Source: Nonlabens xiamenensis (GTDB lineage Bacteria; Bacteroidota; Bacteroidia; Flavobacteriales; Flavobacteriaceae). From it: a stretch of 64,000 bases of DNA. The stretch's first letter is position 1. Each line of letters starts with the position of its first letter. The notes under the pieces are model-generated. The model searched no databases and was not told the DNA's origin. It was given only the letters and a program-made list of their open reading frames with translations. Both the position numbers and the translations under genes were made by a program. Shown piece after piece: positions 8,996-18,446 of the stretch. The stretch lies in assembly GCF_003865345.1 (NCBI RefSeq), contig NZ_RMVE01000003.1, positions 310,001-374,000 of the forward strand, read 5' to 3'.

Positions 8996-10714
8996 ATGAA
9001 AAAAAATATTAGAAACATCCTCATACTTATCGTCCTATTGGTGATCATACACTTTTTGTCTAGCCACTTTTTTACCCGTTTTGACTTAACCAGGGACCAA
9101 CGCTATACCGTATCCCCTACCACCACTAAGTTGCTGGAAGAAGCCTACCATCCCATCGTAATTGATGTGTTTTTAGACGGCGAACTCCCGGGAGAATTCC
9201 GCAAATTAAAAATGGAGACCCGACAATTCCTGGAAGAGATGGCAGCCATCCATCCTCATCTAAAATACAACTTTGTCAATCCCATTGAGGATGCCAGCCC
9301 GCAAGAAACCCAACAAATTACCCAACGGCTTAACGAGCTTGGCGTCAAAGGTGCCGTAGCGACGATTCAGGAAGGTGGCTCCAATACCAATCTTACCATA
9401 TTTCCATATGCCTTGATCTTATATGAAGGTGAAACAACACCCGTTCCTCTTCTTAAAACCGTGGCTCGAGCAACGACTGAAGAGAGGGTCAACTCCAGTA
9501 TTCAACAACTGGAATACCAATTTGCAGATGCCATCAGAAAGGCTTCCCAACCCAAAACCAAAACTATTGCCTTTCTAAGAGACAGCGGTACCTTAAAGGA
9601 TATACAGATCCGGGATTTTATTCTGTCCCTGCAGGAGTATTATAGTGCGGCACCTTTTGGTATCGAGTTTGTTAACACCAGTGATTCTATACAACCGCAG
9701 CAAGTACTAGCTTCTCTCAGCAAATTTGACCTCGTGGTTGACCCAAAGCCTACCGAAGCTTATAGTGAAACGAAAAAATATATTATTGACCAATATTTGA
9801 TGCAGGGTGGAAAACTATTGATGGCAGTCGATCCGATTGTCATGGAAAATGACAGCTTATCCAATGCAGAAGCTAAAGCTTATCCATTATCGAGAGACCT
9901 GAATCTGGACGATATGTTATTCAGGTATGGATTGCGCTTGAATCGAGGCTTGGTGAAAGATTTAAGACATGGCCCCATTGCGCTGGCTGTCGGTCAAGGT
10001 CGCAATACCCAATATGAGGCTTACCCCTGGCCCTACTACCCCATTTCAAAGTCATCGCCGGATACCAGCAAGACCGCTCAATTTATTACAAAAAACCTGG
10101 AGGAGGTGCGATTTGAATATACTGGAAGCATTGACACCTTGGCCAATGATATTAAAAAAACGGTACTACTCTCTAGCTCTGATCAAACACAGGTACTAAC
10201 GCTTCCAGCTGTTGTGTCTCTATTAGAACTGGAACAAGAAGACAATCCAGCAGCTTACTCGAGGTCCCACCTCCCACTGGCTGTACTCGCAGAGGGACAA
10301 TTTACCAGCGCTTACAAAAACAGGGTCAAACCATTTGAGCTCGCTAATTCCAGGGATCAGGGAGAGCAAGGTGCCATTGTTCTCATCGCCGATGGTGATG
10401 TATTGAAAAATCAAGTAGATCGCGGAAGAGCGACTGAATTAGGCTACGATATCCGCACCGGTTCGTTATATGGCAACAAAGAGTTTTTGATGAATACAGT
10501 AAATTATTTGTTGGACGATACCGGATTGATCAAATTGAGAAACAAGGACATCCAAGTACCGTTTTTGGACACCCAAAAAGTAAGCCGCACCCGCCTGCAA
10601 TGGCAATTGATCAATGTGTTACTGCCATTACTGCTGATCAGCGGTTTTGGTCTGTTGTATTTATGGTGGAGGAAGCGTAAATATTCGGCAGTTGCATCTG
10701 GGGGAAATGTATAA
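8996..10714 (+). CDS. gldG: Gliding motility-associated ABC transporter protein GldG
   Basis: 572 residues. One N-terminal membrane segment (about 5-26), a long periplasmic part (YTVSPTTTKLLEEA, a DUF-type Gld/ABC-2 substrate-binding-like domain) and a C-terminal membrane segment (about 538-560) followed by WWRKRKY. Matches GldG in length, topology and position behind gldF. Its last 8 bases overlap the next gene. Confidence 0.93.
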   Translation: MKKNIRNILILIVLLVIIHFLSSHFFTRFDLTRDQRYTVSPTTTKLLEEAYHPIVIDVFLDGELPGEFRKLKMETRQFLEEMAAIHPHLKYNFVNPIEDASPQETQQITQRLNELGVKGAVATIQEGGSNTNLTIFPYALILYEGETTPVPLLKTVARATTEERVNSSIQQLEYQFADAIRKASQPKTKTIAFLRDSGTLKDIQIRDFILSLQEYYSAAPFGIEFVNTSDSIQPQQVLASLSKFDLVVDPKPTEAYSETKKYIIDQYLMQGGKLLMAVDPIVMENDSLSNAEAKAYPLSRDLNLDDMLFRYGLRLNRGLVKDLRHGPIALAVGQGRNTQYEAYPWPYYPISKSSPDTSKTAQFITKNLEEVRFEYTGSIDTLANDIKKTVLLSSSDQTQVLTLPAVVSLLELEQEDNPAAYSRSHLPLAVLAEGQFTSAYKNRVKPFELANSRDQGEQGAIVLIADGDVLKNQVDRGRATELGYDIRTGSLYGNKEFLMNTVNYLLDDTGLIKLRNKDIQVPFLDTQKVSRTRLQWQLINVLLPLLLISGFGLLYLWWRKRKYSAVASGGNV

Positions 10715-11210
10715 GTCTGAAGGTCTCCAAATCTTAAATGAAAGCAGACGTTTCTTTAGATTATTATGGATATTTCTTTGCAGCGCTTTGATTCTTTTTA
10801 TTGCTTATCAACTCATCAATGAATACATACCTGAATCCACTCACCACCGACCTATGCGAATAGAAAGGAAAACGTGGTGGATGATACTGATTTTATCAAC
10901 AATCCTTACGCTGAGCCTGATCTTGCTGAGACATTTTTACCGGACAACCTATAATCTTTATTATGACCTGGAGCGGCTTTATTTTATTTCTAAAAAAGAA
11001 AAAATAAGTGTGCCCTTACAAAAAATTACCCGTGTTCAGTGTACCATGGCCAGTTTTAAACTCATGGGCTTTCGATGGCAGAAATACGAAATTCACAGCC
11101 TAGGCTATCCGCACTACATTAAATTTTTTATTCCTCATAAAAATGAAAACTTAGAAAATTTTGAGTCGTTATTGGAGCGAAAAGTGCCTGAATGTAGGAT
11201 TTTTGGCTGA
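10707..11210 (+). CDS. Small membrane protein with PH-like domain
   Basis: About 167 residues from ATG 10707; the frame opens further upstream inside gldG, but that start would overlap it by 68 bases. Two membrane helices (about 18-36 and 57-75) are followed by a beta-rich stretch (YNLYYDLERLYFISKKE, VPLQKITRVQC) resembling bacterial PH (bPH2) domains. Function unknown. Its 8-base overlap with gldG places it as the last gene of the gld operon, before a strong terminator. Confidence 0.65.
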   Translation: MYKSEGLQILNESRRFFRLLWIFLCSALILFIAYQLINEYIPESTHHRPMRIERKTWWMILILSTILTLSLILLRHFYRTTYNLYYDLERLYFISKKEKISVPLQKITRVQCTMASFKLMGFRWQKYEIHSLGYPHYIKFFIPHKNENLENFESLLERKVPECRIFG

Positions 11211-11241
11211 GGGTTGATAAATTTTCTTTACCATTATAAAC

Positions 11242-11276
11242 AAAAAAGCCGCGTGACTTATCAACGCGGCTTTTTT
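11242..11276. terminator. Bidirectional terminator between gld operon and ychF
   Basis: A perfect 13-bp stem (11242-11254 with 11264-11276) that begins with six A and ends with six T, so it can end transcription on both strands. It sits between convergent genes. Confidence 0.92.
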
Positions 11277-11317
11277 ATGGGTTACTTCAGCTCGATGAGG
11301 GTGTAACAAATAGGTAT

Positions 11318-12412
11318 TTATACATTGAAAAGGAAATGCATGACGTCTCCATCTTGAACGATGTACTCTTTACCTTCCACCTTTAGCTTTCCAGCCTCCT
11401 TGACTTTGGCCTCAGAGCCGTAATCTACATAAGTGTCGTATTTGATCACTTCTGCCCTAATAAAACCTTTTTCAAAATCGGTATGAATGACACCTGCTGC
11501 CTGCGGTGCGGTTGCACCTATCTTAACGGTCCAGGCACGTACTTCTTTTTCTCCAGCGGTAAAATAGGTTTGTTGATCTAGCAGTTTATAAGCAGCACGG
11601 ATCAACTTTGCACTACCAGGTTCTTCCAGACCCATATCTGCCAAAAACTCCTGACGCTCTTCATAATCCTCCAGCTCAGTAATGTCTGCTTCTGTACCTA
11701 CCGCAAGTACCAAAACTTCTGCATTTTCGTCTTTTACTGCTTCCTTGACCTGATCTACATAGTCATTACCTGAAACCGCTGCCTCGTCATCTACATTGCA
11801 CAGATAAAGGACAGGTTTATCCGTAATAAATTGTAAAGGCTTGATATATTCTTTTCTGATTTCTTCGCTTAAGTCGACCGCTCTAACAGAAATTCCTGAT
11901 TCCAAAGCGTCTTTAACTTTGACAAGCGCCTCTTCTTCCTTGATCGCTTCCTTATTACCTGTTCGCGCGGCTCGCTTGACCTTTTCCAGTTTTTTTTCGA
12001 CAGTCTCTAGATCTTTGAGCTGTAGTTCAATGTCAATGGTTTCCTTATCGCGGATAGGATCAACACTTCCATCCACATGAACGATGTTGTCATTGTTGAA
12101 GCAACGCAAAACATGAATTATGGCATCGGTTTCACGTATGTTTCCCAGGAATTGATTTCCCAGCCCTTCCCCTTTGCTGGCGCCCTTAACAAGACCTGCG
12201 ATATCTACAATTTCGACTGTAGCTGGAATCACTCTTTCTGGATTGACCAGCTCCTCCAATTTCTTTAATCTGGGGTCAGGTACGTTGACCACGCCTACGT
12301 TAGGCTCAATGGTACAAAATGGAAAATTGGCACTTTGTGCCTTGGCATTGGATAGGCAGTTAAAAAGTGTTGATTTACCTACATTAGGCAGTCCTACGAT
12401 TCCGGCTTTCAT
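11318..12412 (-). CDS. ychF: Obg-family P-loop ATPase/GTPase YchF
   Basis: 364 residues, the normal YchF length. P-loop GLPNVGKST at 7-15, DIAGLVKGASKGEGLGNQFL switch region, LCNVDDEA in place of NKxD (the change tied to ATP preference in this family), and a C-terminal TGS domain ending DVMHFLFNV. Cytoplasmic, ribosome-associated regulator linked to stress and redox. Monocistronic. Confidence 0.95.
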   Translation of the reverse strand: MKAGIVGLPNVGKSTLFNCLSNAKAQSANFPFCTIEPNVGVVNVPDPRLKKLEELVNPERVIPATVEIVDIAGLVKGASKGEGLGNQFLGNIRETDAIIHVLRCFNNDNIVHVDGSVDPIRDKETIDIELQLKDLETVEKKLEKVKRAARTGNKEAIKEEEALVKVKDALESGISVRAVDLSEEIRKEYIKPLQFITDKPVLYLCNVDDEAAVSGNDYVDQVKEAVKDENAEVLVLAVGTEADITELEDYEERQEFLADMGLEEPGSAKLIRAAYKLLDQQTYFTAGEKEVRAWTVKIGATAPQAAGVIHTDFEKGFIRAEVIKYDTYVDYGSEAKVKEAGKLKVEGKEYIVQDGDVMHFLFNV

Positions 12413-12536
12413 TCTTATGGATTTCTAGAGTTAGCGACTTTAGACCTTGATGTCTGGACTAATTAACAAGACCCGGTCAAAAGGCGTGCAAATATAAAAT
12501 ATCCTACTGCATTTCAGGCATAAGACCTTTTCTTGC

Positions 12537-12571
12537 ATAAAAAAAATCGGCAGGCCTTGACCTACCGATTT
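12537..12571 (-). terminator. Terminator after the DUF4252 operon
   Basis: On the minus strand an 11-bp stem with one G-T pair (12571-12561 with 12554-12544), a 6-base loop and at least seven T. It lies 23 bases after the stop of the last operon gene. Confidence 0.85.
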
Positions 12572-12593
12572 CTAGTATTTAGATTTATGGATA

Positions 12594-13223
12594 TCAATCC
12601 TCGATATCAGCTTGTATCTCTTCCACAGTTTGTTGCAATTCCTGCTCGTTGTCTATCTTGTCGCCTCTCTTATTCATACCCAGATCTCCAAGAATTCCTT
12701 TCATCATGCTGGTGTCTACATCTGCATTTTCCAGCTCTTTCATCATTTTCATCAACTGACTAATATTCATGTCGTCACCAATAATTCTGGCTATCCCCAT
12801 TCCCATCTCGTCTGATGTTCCAAAAACAATGATTTCATCAATAGAATCTGCATCGCCTTCATAAAGGAACTTTGCTTTCACGCCATCCCTATTATGAGTC
12901 ATGAGTGTCTTATACCTTTCACTCTTCAGAATATCATTCAATTCGGCACTTTCTTTTTCATAAGTGGCCTTATTGTTTTCGTTCAGCGGGAAAGCCAGTA
13001 CATTAATTTTCTTTACCGATTCGAAGGCGGCTTGGGACTCGGAGCTCATTTCACTACCATCTATACCCAAAATTCCTTTAGGAATAGAAGTACTGATGAA
13101 TCCATCTTTTTCATCGCTCTCGACAATATAGCTTTGCAACGTAGGTGCTGGATCCGACTCACAAGACATCACTCCCAACAGGGCGAGTGCTAAAAAAATT
13201 GTTTTGATCAAGTGGTTTTTCAT
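12594..13223 (-). CDS. DUF4252 lipoprotein
   Basis: About 209 residues from ATG 13223 (an upstream in-frame start at 13259 would place 12 hydrophilic residues before the signal peptide). Signal peptide with lipobox GVMSC, so membrane anchored. The body (SQAAFESVKKINVLAFPL, ...VFGTSDEMGMGIARIIGDDMN) is the DUF4252 domain. Last gene of a sigma/anti-sigma operon; its regular place there suggests an envelope-stress output gene, but its function is not known. Confidence 0.82.
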   Translation of the reverse strand: MKNHLIKTIFLALALLGVMSCESDPAPTLQSYIVESDEKDGFISTSIPKGILGIDGSEMSSESQAAFESVKKINVLAFPLNENNKATYEKESAELNDILKSERYKTLMTHNRDGVKAKFLYEGDADSIDEIIVFGTSDEMGMGIARIIGDDMNISQLMKMMKELENADVDTSMMKGILGDLGMNKRGDKIDNEQELQQTVEEIQADIED

Positions 13224-13262
13224 AATGTGGTTTTTTAATGGTGTTGGTTGTGTAATCACGGC

Positions 13263-13793
13263 TTATTTGTCCTTGGTAGCTTCTTCAATTTGCTTTTGTC
13301 CAGGTACATTGATCATTTTGGTGATTTTGGAAATCTGGTTCAAATCAATATTTCCCGAAATCTTCAAGACAATAGCTTCGGGATTGTCCGTGTTCATGGT
13401 TTCATCAATGACCATGACTAGGGTTTTTACCTTTTTGTCTGAAGCCCTCTTGACGTGAAAACTAAAGTTTTGATCATCCTCCTTTACGCTCATGAGTTTG
13501 ACAAGACCATTTGAACTGATGTAGGCATTGGCCATGTCGATCATTTTTCTGGCACTATCAGGATTACTGGTTTCATAGAATCTAGCATCTTTCAAACTGT
13601 CCAGAAGTTCCTTTCCAGCTTTCATGCCTTCATCTTGAATATCCATATCGATCTCTGCCAAAAGCTCAAAGGCATCTTTGGTAACTACGGTTTCTGAGAT
13701 GTTTTTCAGGCTTCCCATTTTCTCAAAGGCATCCTGGGCAAGAACTGGCAATGCCATCATTACCATTACGAGTGTAAGCATTAACTTTTTCAT
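13263..13793 (-). CDS. DUF4252 family exported protein
   Basis: 176 residues; signal peptide 1-19 (ends PVLAQ), no lipobox. DUF4252-type body: ...VKLMSVKEDDQNFSFHVKRASDKKVKTLVMVIDE and ISGNIDLNQISKI. A paralogue of the downstream lipoprotein, the two being 39 bases apart. Likely periplasmic. Function unknown; the pair seems to be the output of the ECF sigma factor encoded two genes upstream. Confidence 0.82.
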   Translation of the reverse strand: MKKLMLTLVMVMMALPVLAQDAFEKMGSLKNISETVVTKDAFELLAEIDMDIQDEGMKAGKELLDSLKDARFYETSNPDSARKMIDMANAYISSNGLVKLMSVKEDDQNFSFHVKRASDKKVKTLVMVIDETMNTDNPEAIVLKISGNIDLNQISKITKMINVPGQKQIEEATKDK

Positions 13794-13828
13794 GTTGACT
13801 TATTTAAATTGTGATTGAGGTTTTGTTA

Positions 13829-14296
13829 TTATTTTAAATTAAAGACTGCTGTAGTCTTATTTTCCAAGGTATTCATTGGGCTCATTTTACGTTTACCTTT
13901 ATTGAGGCGATCGCCTACCATTTCCAGCATTTTCAAGGTTTCTTCTCGAGCCTCTTCGGCATTGGCGACTGTTCCCAAATCTTTGTTATCCGAGGAAACA
14001 GGGCCGTCATAGAGTCCTGCACCTGCAGCGACCAGCAAAGCAAAGCCTGCAGCTATGGCCAGTCCTTTCCATCGTCGTGCATTCTGTTGCTGGTCCAGCG
14101 CGTTTTTTCTTTTCACTTTCGCGAAAGCGTCATACGTGCCTTCCTGCATTTGTTGTTCCAACTCAAAACTGTTGAAAATACTACGGTAGACTTCGTGCTC
14201 TGGAGCTACATTCCCAGCATTGAAGTAGTCCCGCAATTCCTGTTCTTCGTGCAGGCTGGTCTGACCTTCCCAATATTTATGCAATAAATCGTTCAT
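13829..14296 (-). CDS. Membrane anti-sigma-like protein
   Basis: 155 residues. An N-terminal cytoplasmic helical part (MNDLLHKYWEGQTSLHEEQELRDYF, typical of Bacteroidetes anti-sigma factors), one membrane helix near 76-95, then a short periplasmic tail. The start overlaps the stop of the sigma gene (ATGA). An imperfect copy of the in-gene palindrome encodes DAFAKVK at 14115-14128. Expected to hold the neighbouring sigma factor inactive. Confidence 0.78.
   Translation of the reverse strand: MNDLLHKYWEGQTSLHEEQELRDYFNAGNVAPEHEVYRSIFNSFELEQQMQEGTYDAFAKVKRKNALDQQQNARRWKGLAIAAGFALLVAAGAGLYDGPVSSDNKDLGTVANAEEAREETLKMLEMVGDRLNKGKRKMSPMNTLENKTTAVFNLK
14115..14128. repeat. In-gene palindrome copy, one change
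   Basis: ACTTTCGCGAAAGC, read as AFAKV in the anti-sigma gene. Confidence 0.85.
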
Positions 14297-14802
14297 GCGA
14301 TTTCAGTTTTATAATGTTCTTCTATTTTTTCTTTAAGCATTTTTCTGGCCCGGCTCAAAGCCACTCTTACCGCAGTGGATTTCATGTCCATAATGGTTTC
14401 AATGGATTCAAAATCATAATTCTGAATATCCCTGAGGTGCAAAATACTGCGGTACTGCTCAGGAAGCTCTGCAATCATTTTCCGTACCATTTTCACTTCT
14501 GTACGCCTCTCTAGTTGGTCCTGAGCATTTAAATCTTCACTGTCATAATTACTGTGAACGATTTTTAAATGACTGGCCTGTTTACTTTTCAATCGGTCCA
14601 ATGAAAAATTCTTGACCATTTGCATGGCGTAGGCTTCTTTGTTCTTTACCTTTTTCAACTGTGTACGTTTCTCCCATAATTTTACCATAACTTCCTGCAC
14701 CGCGTCTGCAGCCTCCTCATGGGAAGTAAGCAGCCTTTTGGAGAGAAAGTACATTTTGGGTTGTACCTCCTGAAAGGTTTTGATAAAAGTTTTTTGGTTC
14801 AT
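14293..14802 (-). CDS. ECF-type RNA polymerase sigma factor
   Basis: About 169 residues from ATG 14802 (the frame opens at a TTG at 14850, but the family starts near MNQKTFIKTFQ). Sigma2 region with HEEAADAVQEVMVKLWEKR and sigma4 region with LPEQYRSILHLRDIQNYDFESIE and the helix-turn-helix STAVRVALSRARKMLKE. First gene of the operon sigma, anti-sigma, DUF4252, DUF4252, so it probably autoregulates this set. Confidence 0.9.
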   Translation of the reverse strand: MNQKTFIKTFQEVQPKMYFLSKRLLTSHEEAADAVQEVMVKLWEKRTQLKKVKNKEAYAMQMVKNFSLDRLKSKQASHLKIVHSNYDSEDLNAQDQLERRTEVKMVRKMIAELPEQYRSILHLRDIQNYDFESIETIMDMKSTAVRVALSRARKMLKEKIEEHYKTEIA

Positions 14803-14975
14803 TGTTCTGGTTATACTTGCATGACGAGAGTCTCCTTCATTTGTTACCAAAGCTGATCAATTTTAACAATTTGGCCCGAAAATTGAAATTCATGTGCTAG
14901 AATTAGGAGTATCAAGCTTATCATTTCTTTGATGAATTTGTGATGCTATTTACCTATTTTTACTCCAAATCAGCG

Positions 14976-16409
14976 ATGAAAATGAAAAAATTCCTAGGTT
15001 TTTCCTTACTTCTTTTATTGATCGGCACCAGCGTAACTAGTTGTTTTGATGATCGGGATGACGTATTTGCCAGTGATGCAGTTGTCAAAAATTTTATTTA
15101 CAGAGGCATGAATGCCTTTTACCTCTACAAACCTGAAATTCCAGTGCTGGCAGATGATCGTTTTGCCAATACCAGCGAATTGGAAAGTTATCACGAACAA
15201 TTTGAAAGGCCAGAAGAATTTTTTGAGTCCTTATTGTTTGATCCGAATCGCGTAGATCGCTTTAGTGTTCTAGTCAGTGATTATGTGGCATTGGAAAACA
15301 TTCTGTCGGGAAATACCCTGAACAATGGGATGGAGTTTGGACTGGTGGCAGAGACAGGTAGTATGACTGATGTTTTCGGATATGTGCGTTATGTCTTGCC
15401 AAATACCAGCGCCGACCGACAAAATGTAGTTCGCGGTATGGTATTCAACAGCATTGATGGCATCCGACTTACCAGAGAAAATTTTAGGACTTTACTGGCA
15501 CAGGATAATTATACCATAGGTCTTGCTAGCCTTAATAATGGCGTAACCACTGCTATCGGAACAGAAATAGATTTAGTCAAGGAAGTAGTTCAGGAAGACC
15601 CTATTCATGTTACCCGTGTGATTGATCAAGGCGGACTGAAAATCGGTTACCTCATGTACAATAGCTTTTTATCGCAGTTTGACGGTGATCTCAATGCTGT
15701 TTTTGCAGATTTTCAGGCACAAGGTGTAACGCACCTAGTATTGGACTTAAGATATAATGGTGGAGGATCGGTCAATACTGCAATCATTTTGGGAAGCTTG
15801 ATCAGTGGTAACCCCACGACCGACATTTTCTCTACCGAGGAATGGAATCCAGATATTCAAGCACAATTAGCGATGCAGGACCCGGATTTGCTGGTCAATT
15901 TTTTTGCAGACCAAACCTCGACAGGTAATGCATTGAATAGCCTAAATCTATCCAAAGTACACATCATCACCACCGGTAGTAGCGCCAGCGCCAGCGAACT
16001 CGTAATCAATTCGCTGGATCCATATATCAATGTGGTACAAGTGGGTGATGATACGGCAGGAAAGTTTCAAGCCAGCATTACTTTATATGACAGTCCAGAC
16101 TTTAGAAGATCCGGCGCGAACCCTTCTCATCGATATGCCATGCAGCCCCTGGTGTTGAAAAGTGTTAATTCGGCAGGTAATACAGATTATATTGATGGTC
16201 TGGCGCCAGATATAGCTATACGGGAGGATTTAGAAAATTTAGGAACCTTGGGAGACCCTAGTGAACCACTATTGGCCGAATGCTTAAATGATATCATGGT
16301 GAACGGTAGATCACAGCGATCTTCTGCACTGCAGATCGATTATGAGGAATTTACCGGAAGTAACCGCCTGCGCCCGCTGGGTGACCAAATGTGGAAAAAT
16401 CTAGACTAA
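14976..16409 (+). CDS. S41 family (C-terminal processing) peptidase, lipoprotein
   Basis: About 477 residues from ATG 14976. The start is chosen because a -7-like TGAATTTG lies at 14933-14940, right at the upstream alternative ATG 14940, and because the signal peptide begins here. Lipobox VTSC. The S41 core is seen: LDLRYNGGGSVNTA and the catalytic serine region GSSASASELVIN, then VGDDTAGKFQ. A PDZ-like stretch precedes it. Envelope protease with unknown substrate. Confidence 0.88.
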   Translation: MKMKKFLGFSLLLLLIGTSVTSCFDDRDDVFASDAVVKNFIYRGMNAFYLYKPEIPVLADDRFANTSELESYHEQFERPEEFFESLLFDPNRVDRFSVLVSDYVALENILSGNTLNNGMEFGLVAETGSMTDVFGYVRYVLPNTSADRQNVVRGMVFNSIDGIRLTRENFRTLLAQDNYTIGLASLNNGVTTAIGTEIDLVKEVVQEDPIHVTRVIDQGGLKIGYLMYNSFLSQFDGDLNAVFADFQAQGVTHLVLDLRYNGGGSVNTAIILGSLISGNPTTDIFSTEEWNPDIQAQLAMQDPDLLVNFFADQTSTGNALNSLNLSKVHIITTGSSASASELVINSLDPYINVVQVGDDTAGKFQASITLYDSPDFRRSGANPSHRYAMQPLVLKSVNSAGNTDYIDGLAPDIAIREDLENLGTLGDPSEPLLAECLNDIMVNGRSQRSSALQIDYEEFTGSNRLRPLGDQMWKNLD

Positions 16410-16477
16410 AAAATATCGCTAATATTTAACTATGGGCCATAGGATCATGCTTAAATTTAGCCATTGTTTCATCACTT

Positions 16478-17137
16478 ATGTCTGCCTCTAAAATGTTAAA
16501 AAGCTTTACGATTTTCAGCTTTATTTTGATCGCTTCTCTTTTTCAATTCAAGGCTTTTGGACAGGAGTTGCCTGTCGAGAAGCCCATGTACTTCTTTGAT
16601 CATTTGGGGAAGCCCATGATGGAAAAGGATTTTGAAAAAAAAATAAGGTCCTTTGGTTATACCCATAGCTTTCGCGAAAGCGATACCGCATTTGTAGGTC
16701 GTTTACAACTGATCCGTGAGAAAGGCCAGCTATCAACAACTGAACTTAAGGAAATCCGAGCCTATGTGAGACGTTTGACTGGAAAGACCGTAGAGAAAGC
16801 TAATACGTTAGTGCTACATTATTTTATCGCTCCGACCGAGGATACTTCCGCTTGTGACGAAAAGTACCTCAATCAACCTACCTATATCAAGACCCTGGAG
16901 AAAAGACGAACCGTAGAGCAGTTTTTTATTAGTGAAACAGGATACCTGAAACAGAAAGAACAAGTGTTTCAAGATAGGGAGAGTTTCTTGCGTGATCATT
17001 TGTTTGCTCATGCACAGATTTGCGGCAATTATGTTATTATACAACCTGACGGGAGTTATTACGCCAAATATGGGGTCTTCAAACAAACCTCTGACTTGAG
17101 TCGGATCGATGCCAACTGGGATAATGGACAGGATTGA
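16478..17137 (+). CDS. Exported protein of unknown function
   Basis: 219 residues. Signal peptide near 1-28 (FKAFGQ cleavage). No family recognised. Contains HSFRESDTAF encoded by the palindrome at 16668-16681. Four Cys would not be needed; only two are seen (SACDEKY and QICGNY). Its stop overlaps the next start by one base, so the two are translated together. Confidence 0.6.
   Translation: MSASKMLKSFTIFSFILIASLFQFKAFGQELPVEKPMYFFDHLGKPMMEKDFEKKIRSFGYTHSFRESDTAFVGRLQLIREKGQLSTTELKEIRAYVRRLTGKTVEKANTLVLHYFIAPTEDTSACDEKYLNQPTYIKTLEKRRTVEQFFISETGYLKQKEQVFQDRESFLRDHLFAHAQICGNYVIIQPDGSYYAKYGVFKQTSDLSRIDANWDNGQD
16668..16681. repeat. In-gene palindrome copy
   Basis: Exact GCTTTCGCGAAAGC, read as SFRES. 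Confidence 0.9.
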
Positions 17138-17514
17138 TGAATTTAAATCAAATCACCATACCCGTAACCGATGTTATTGTATCCATTAGCTTTTATGAGC
17201 AACTGGGGCTGAACTGTATCGTCCATACCCACGATGATTATGCGAGATTAGAGTTGCCGCAAGGAGAGGCCACTTTAAGTCTTACCCGCGTGGACAAGGT
17301 AACTCAAGGGAATGGTATAAAAGTTTATTTTGAATGTGCTGACATCGATGAAAAAGTAGCGTTTCTCGAGTCTAAAGGCATTCATTTTGATTCGGCTCCT
17401 GAGGATAAAACCTGGCTTTGGAGAGAGGCACATCTCAGGGATCCCGACGGTCACCATTTAATTCTCTTTCGCGCTGGAACCCATCGAAAAAACCCGCCCT
17501 GGAGAAAGAAATAG
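17137..17514 (+). CDS. VOC family (glyoxalase/bleomycin resistance-like) protein
   Basis: 125 residues from ATG 17137; a TTG directly before is in frame. A single-chain vicinal oxygen chelate fold: N-terminal strand LNQITIPVTDVIVSISFYEQLGL, a middle VYFECADIDEKVAFLESKG and LRDPDGHHLILFRAG with the conserved metal-site region. Substrate unknown. TGATG overlap with the preceding gene. Confidence 0.8.
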   Translation: MNLNQITIPVTDVIVSISFYEQLGLNCIVHTHDDYARLELPQGEATLSLTRVDKVTQGNGIKVYFECADIDEKVAFLESKGIHFDSAPEDKTWLWREAHLRDPDGHHLILFRAGTHRKNPPWRKK

Positions 17515-17571
17515 CATCTTCATAATGTAGTCAGGTTAAAATTCCTATTTTCAACACCAAAACCAACCAGT

Positions 17572-18378
17572 TTGAAAAAATTAATTCTTCTATTTGTGCT
17601 TTTCGGGCCTGTAGTTACAGCGCAAAACCTTGAAAAAAAGGCCGATTCAATTATGGCTGAAGCCAAGTTATTGCTTCAATTAGAAAAAGCCTCATGGCAC
17701 GCTACCGACCATTTCCTTGAAAACTTCCCAGATCAAAAGGAGCAAATAGTCGGGTATTTTTCCTATTTGAATCATCTGGGCAACGTGGCCACTATTTTTT
17801 ATGGCCAAGAAGAATATCAAATTTTGGCGAGATATCTCTTTGAAGATGTTCCATCTCCAGAAAGTCTTCAATGTGTCACGGAAAACCTGATGATTTCAGA
17901 TCCTGAAGCCACCTTATATGACATGCGCAAAGCAGCTGTGAATCACTACTTAAATAATAAAGAAGGAATTTATAAATATTACAACGATGTCAACCCCAAC
18001 TTTATACCGCTGAATTACGGAGGAGATAAAAAAGTTTACATCATTTCTGGAACCTCAGAAAATAAGATGCTGATCGGTAATGATTATCGTCTGGAATTTG
18101 ATGAAGATAATCAGGTTACGCAAGCCACGGCATTGCACAATAGCTTAATTCCCTACGACTACACAAAGCAGCAAAATACAATCACCAGTTTACACAGTCA
18201 TGTGAATTCAGCATTTATAGATGTGACGGATGTTTGTACCTTATTGCTGTATAAGGATTATATTGGAGTTAAAAAACATATCGTAGTTCATAAGGATTAT
18301 GTTTCCATCTTGGATTTAGAATCTGAAAATCTACTGATATTGAACAAAGAAGCCTTTGACAAGATAGCACAGGACTGA
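17572..18378 (+). CDS. Exported protein of unknown function
   Basis: 268 residues starting at TTG 17572. The TTG start is supported because it begins exactly at a good signal peptide ((M)KKLILLFVLFGPVVTAQ) and no ATG is available there. The mature part is mixed helix and strand with no family I recognise. Stands alone between the VOC gene and the VPS10-type gene. Confidence 0.6.
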   Translation: MKKLILLFVLFGPVVTAQNLEKKADSIMAEAKLLLQLEKASWHATDHFLENFPDQKEQIVGYFSYLNHLGNVATIFYGQEEYQILARYLFEDVPSPESLQCVTENLMISDPEATLYDMRKAAVNHYLNNKEGIYKYYNDVNPNFIPLNYGGDKKVYIISGTSENKMLIGNDYRLEFDEDNQVTQATALHNSLIPYDYTKQQNTITSLHSHVNSAFIDVTDVCTLLLYKDYIGVKKHIVVHKDYVSILDLESENLLILNKEAFDKIAQD

Positions 18379-18446
18379 TAAGCCTGTCCAACCTCCCTGT
18401 ATTTTGTAACCTAGATCTTATCTTTAGACTTTTAATAGCTATAGAT

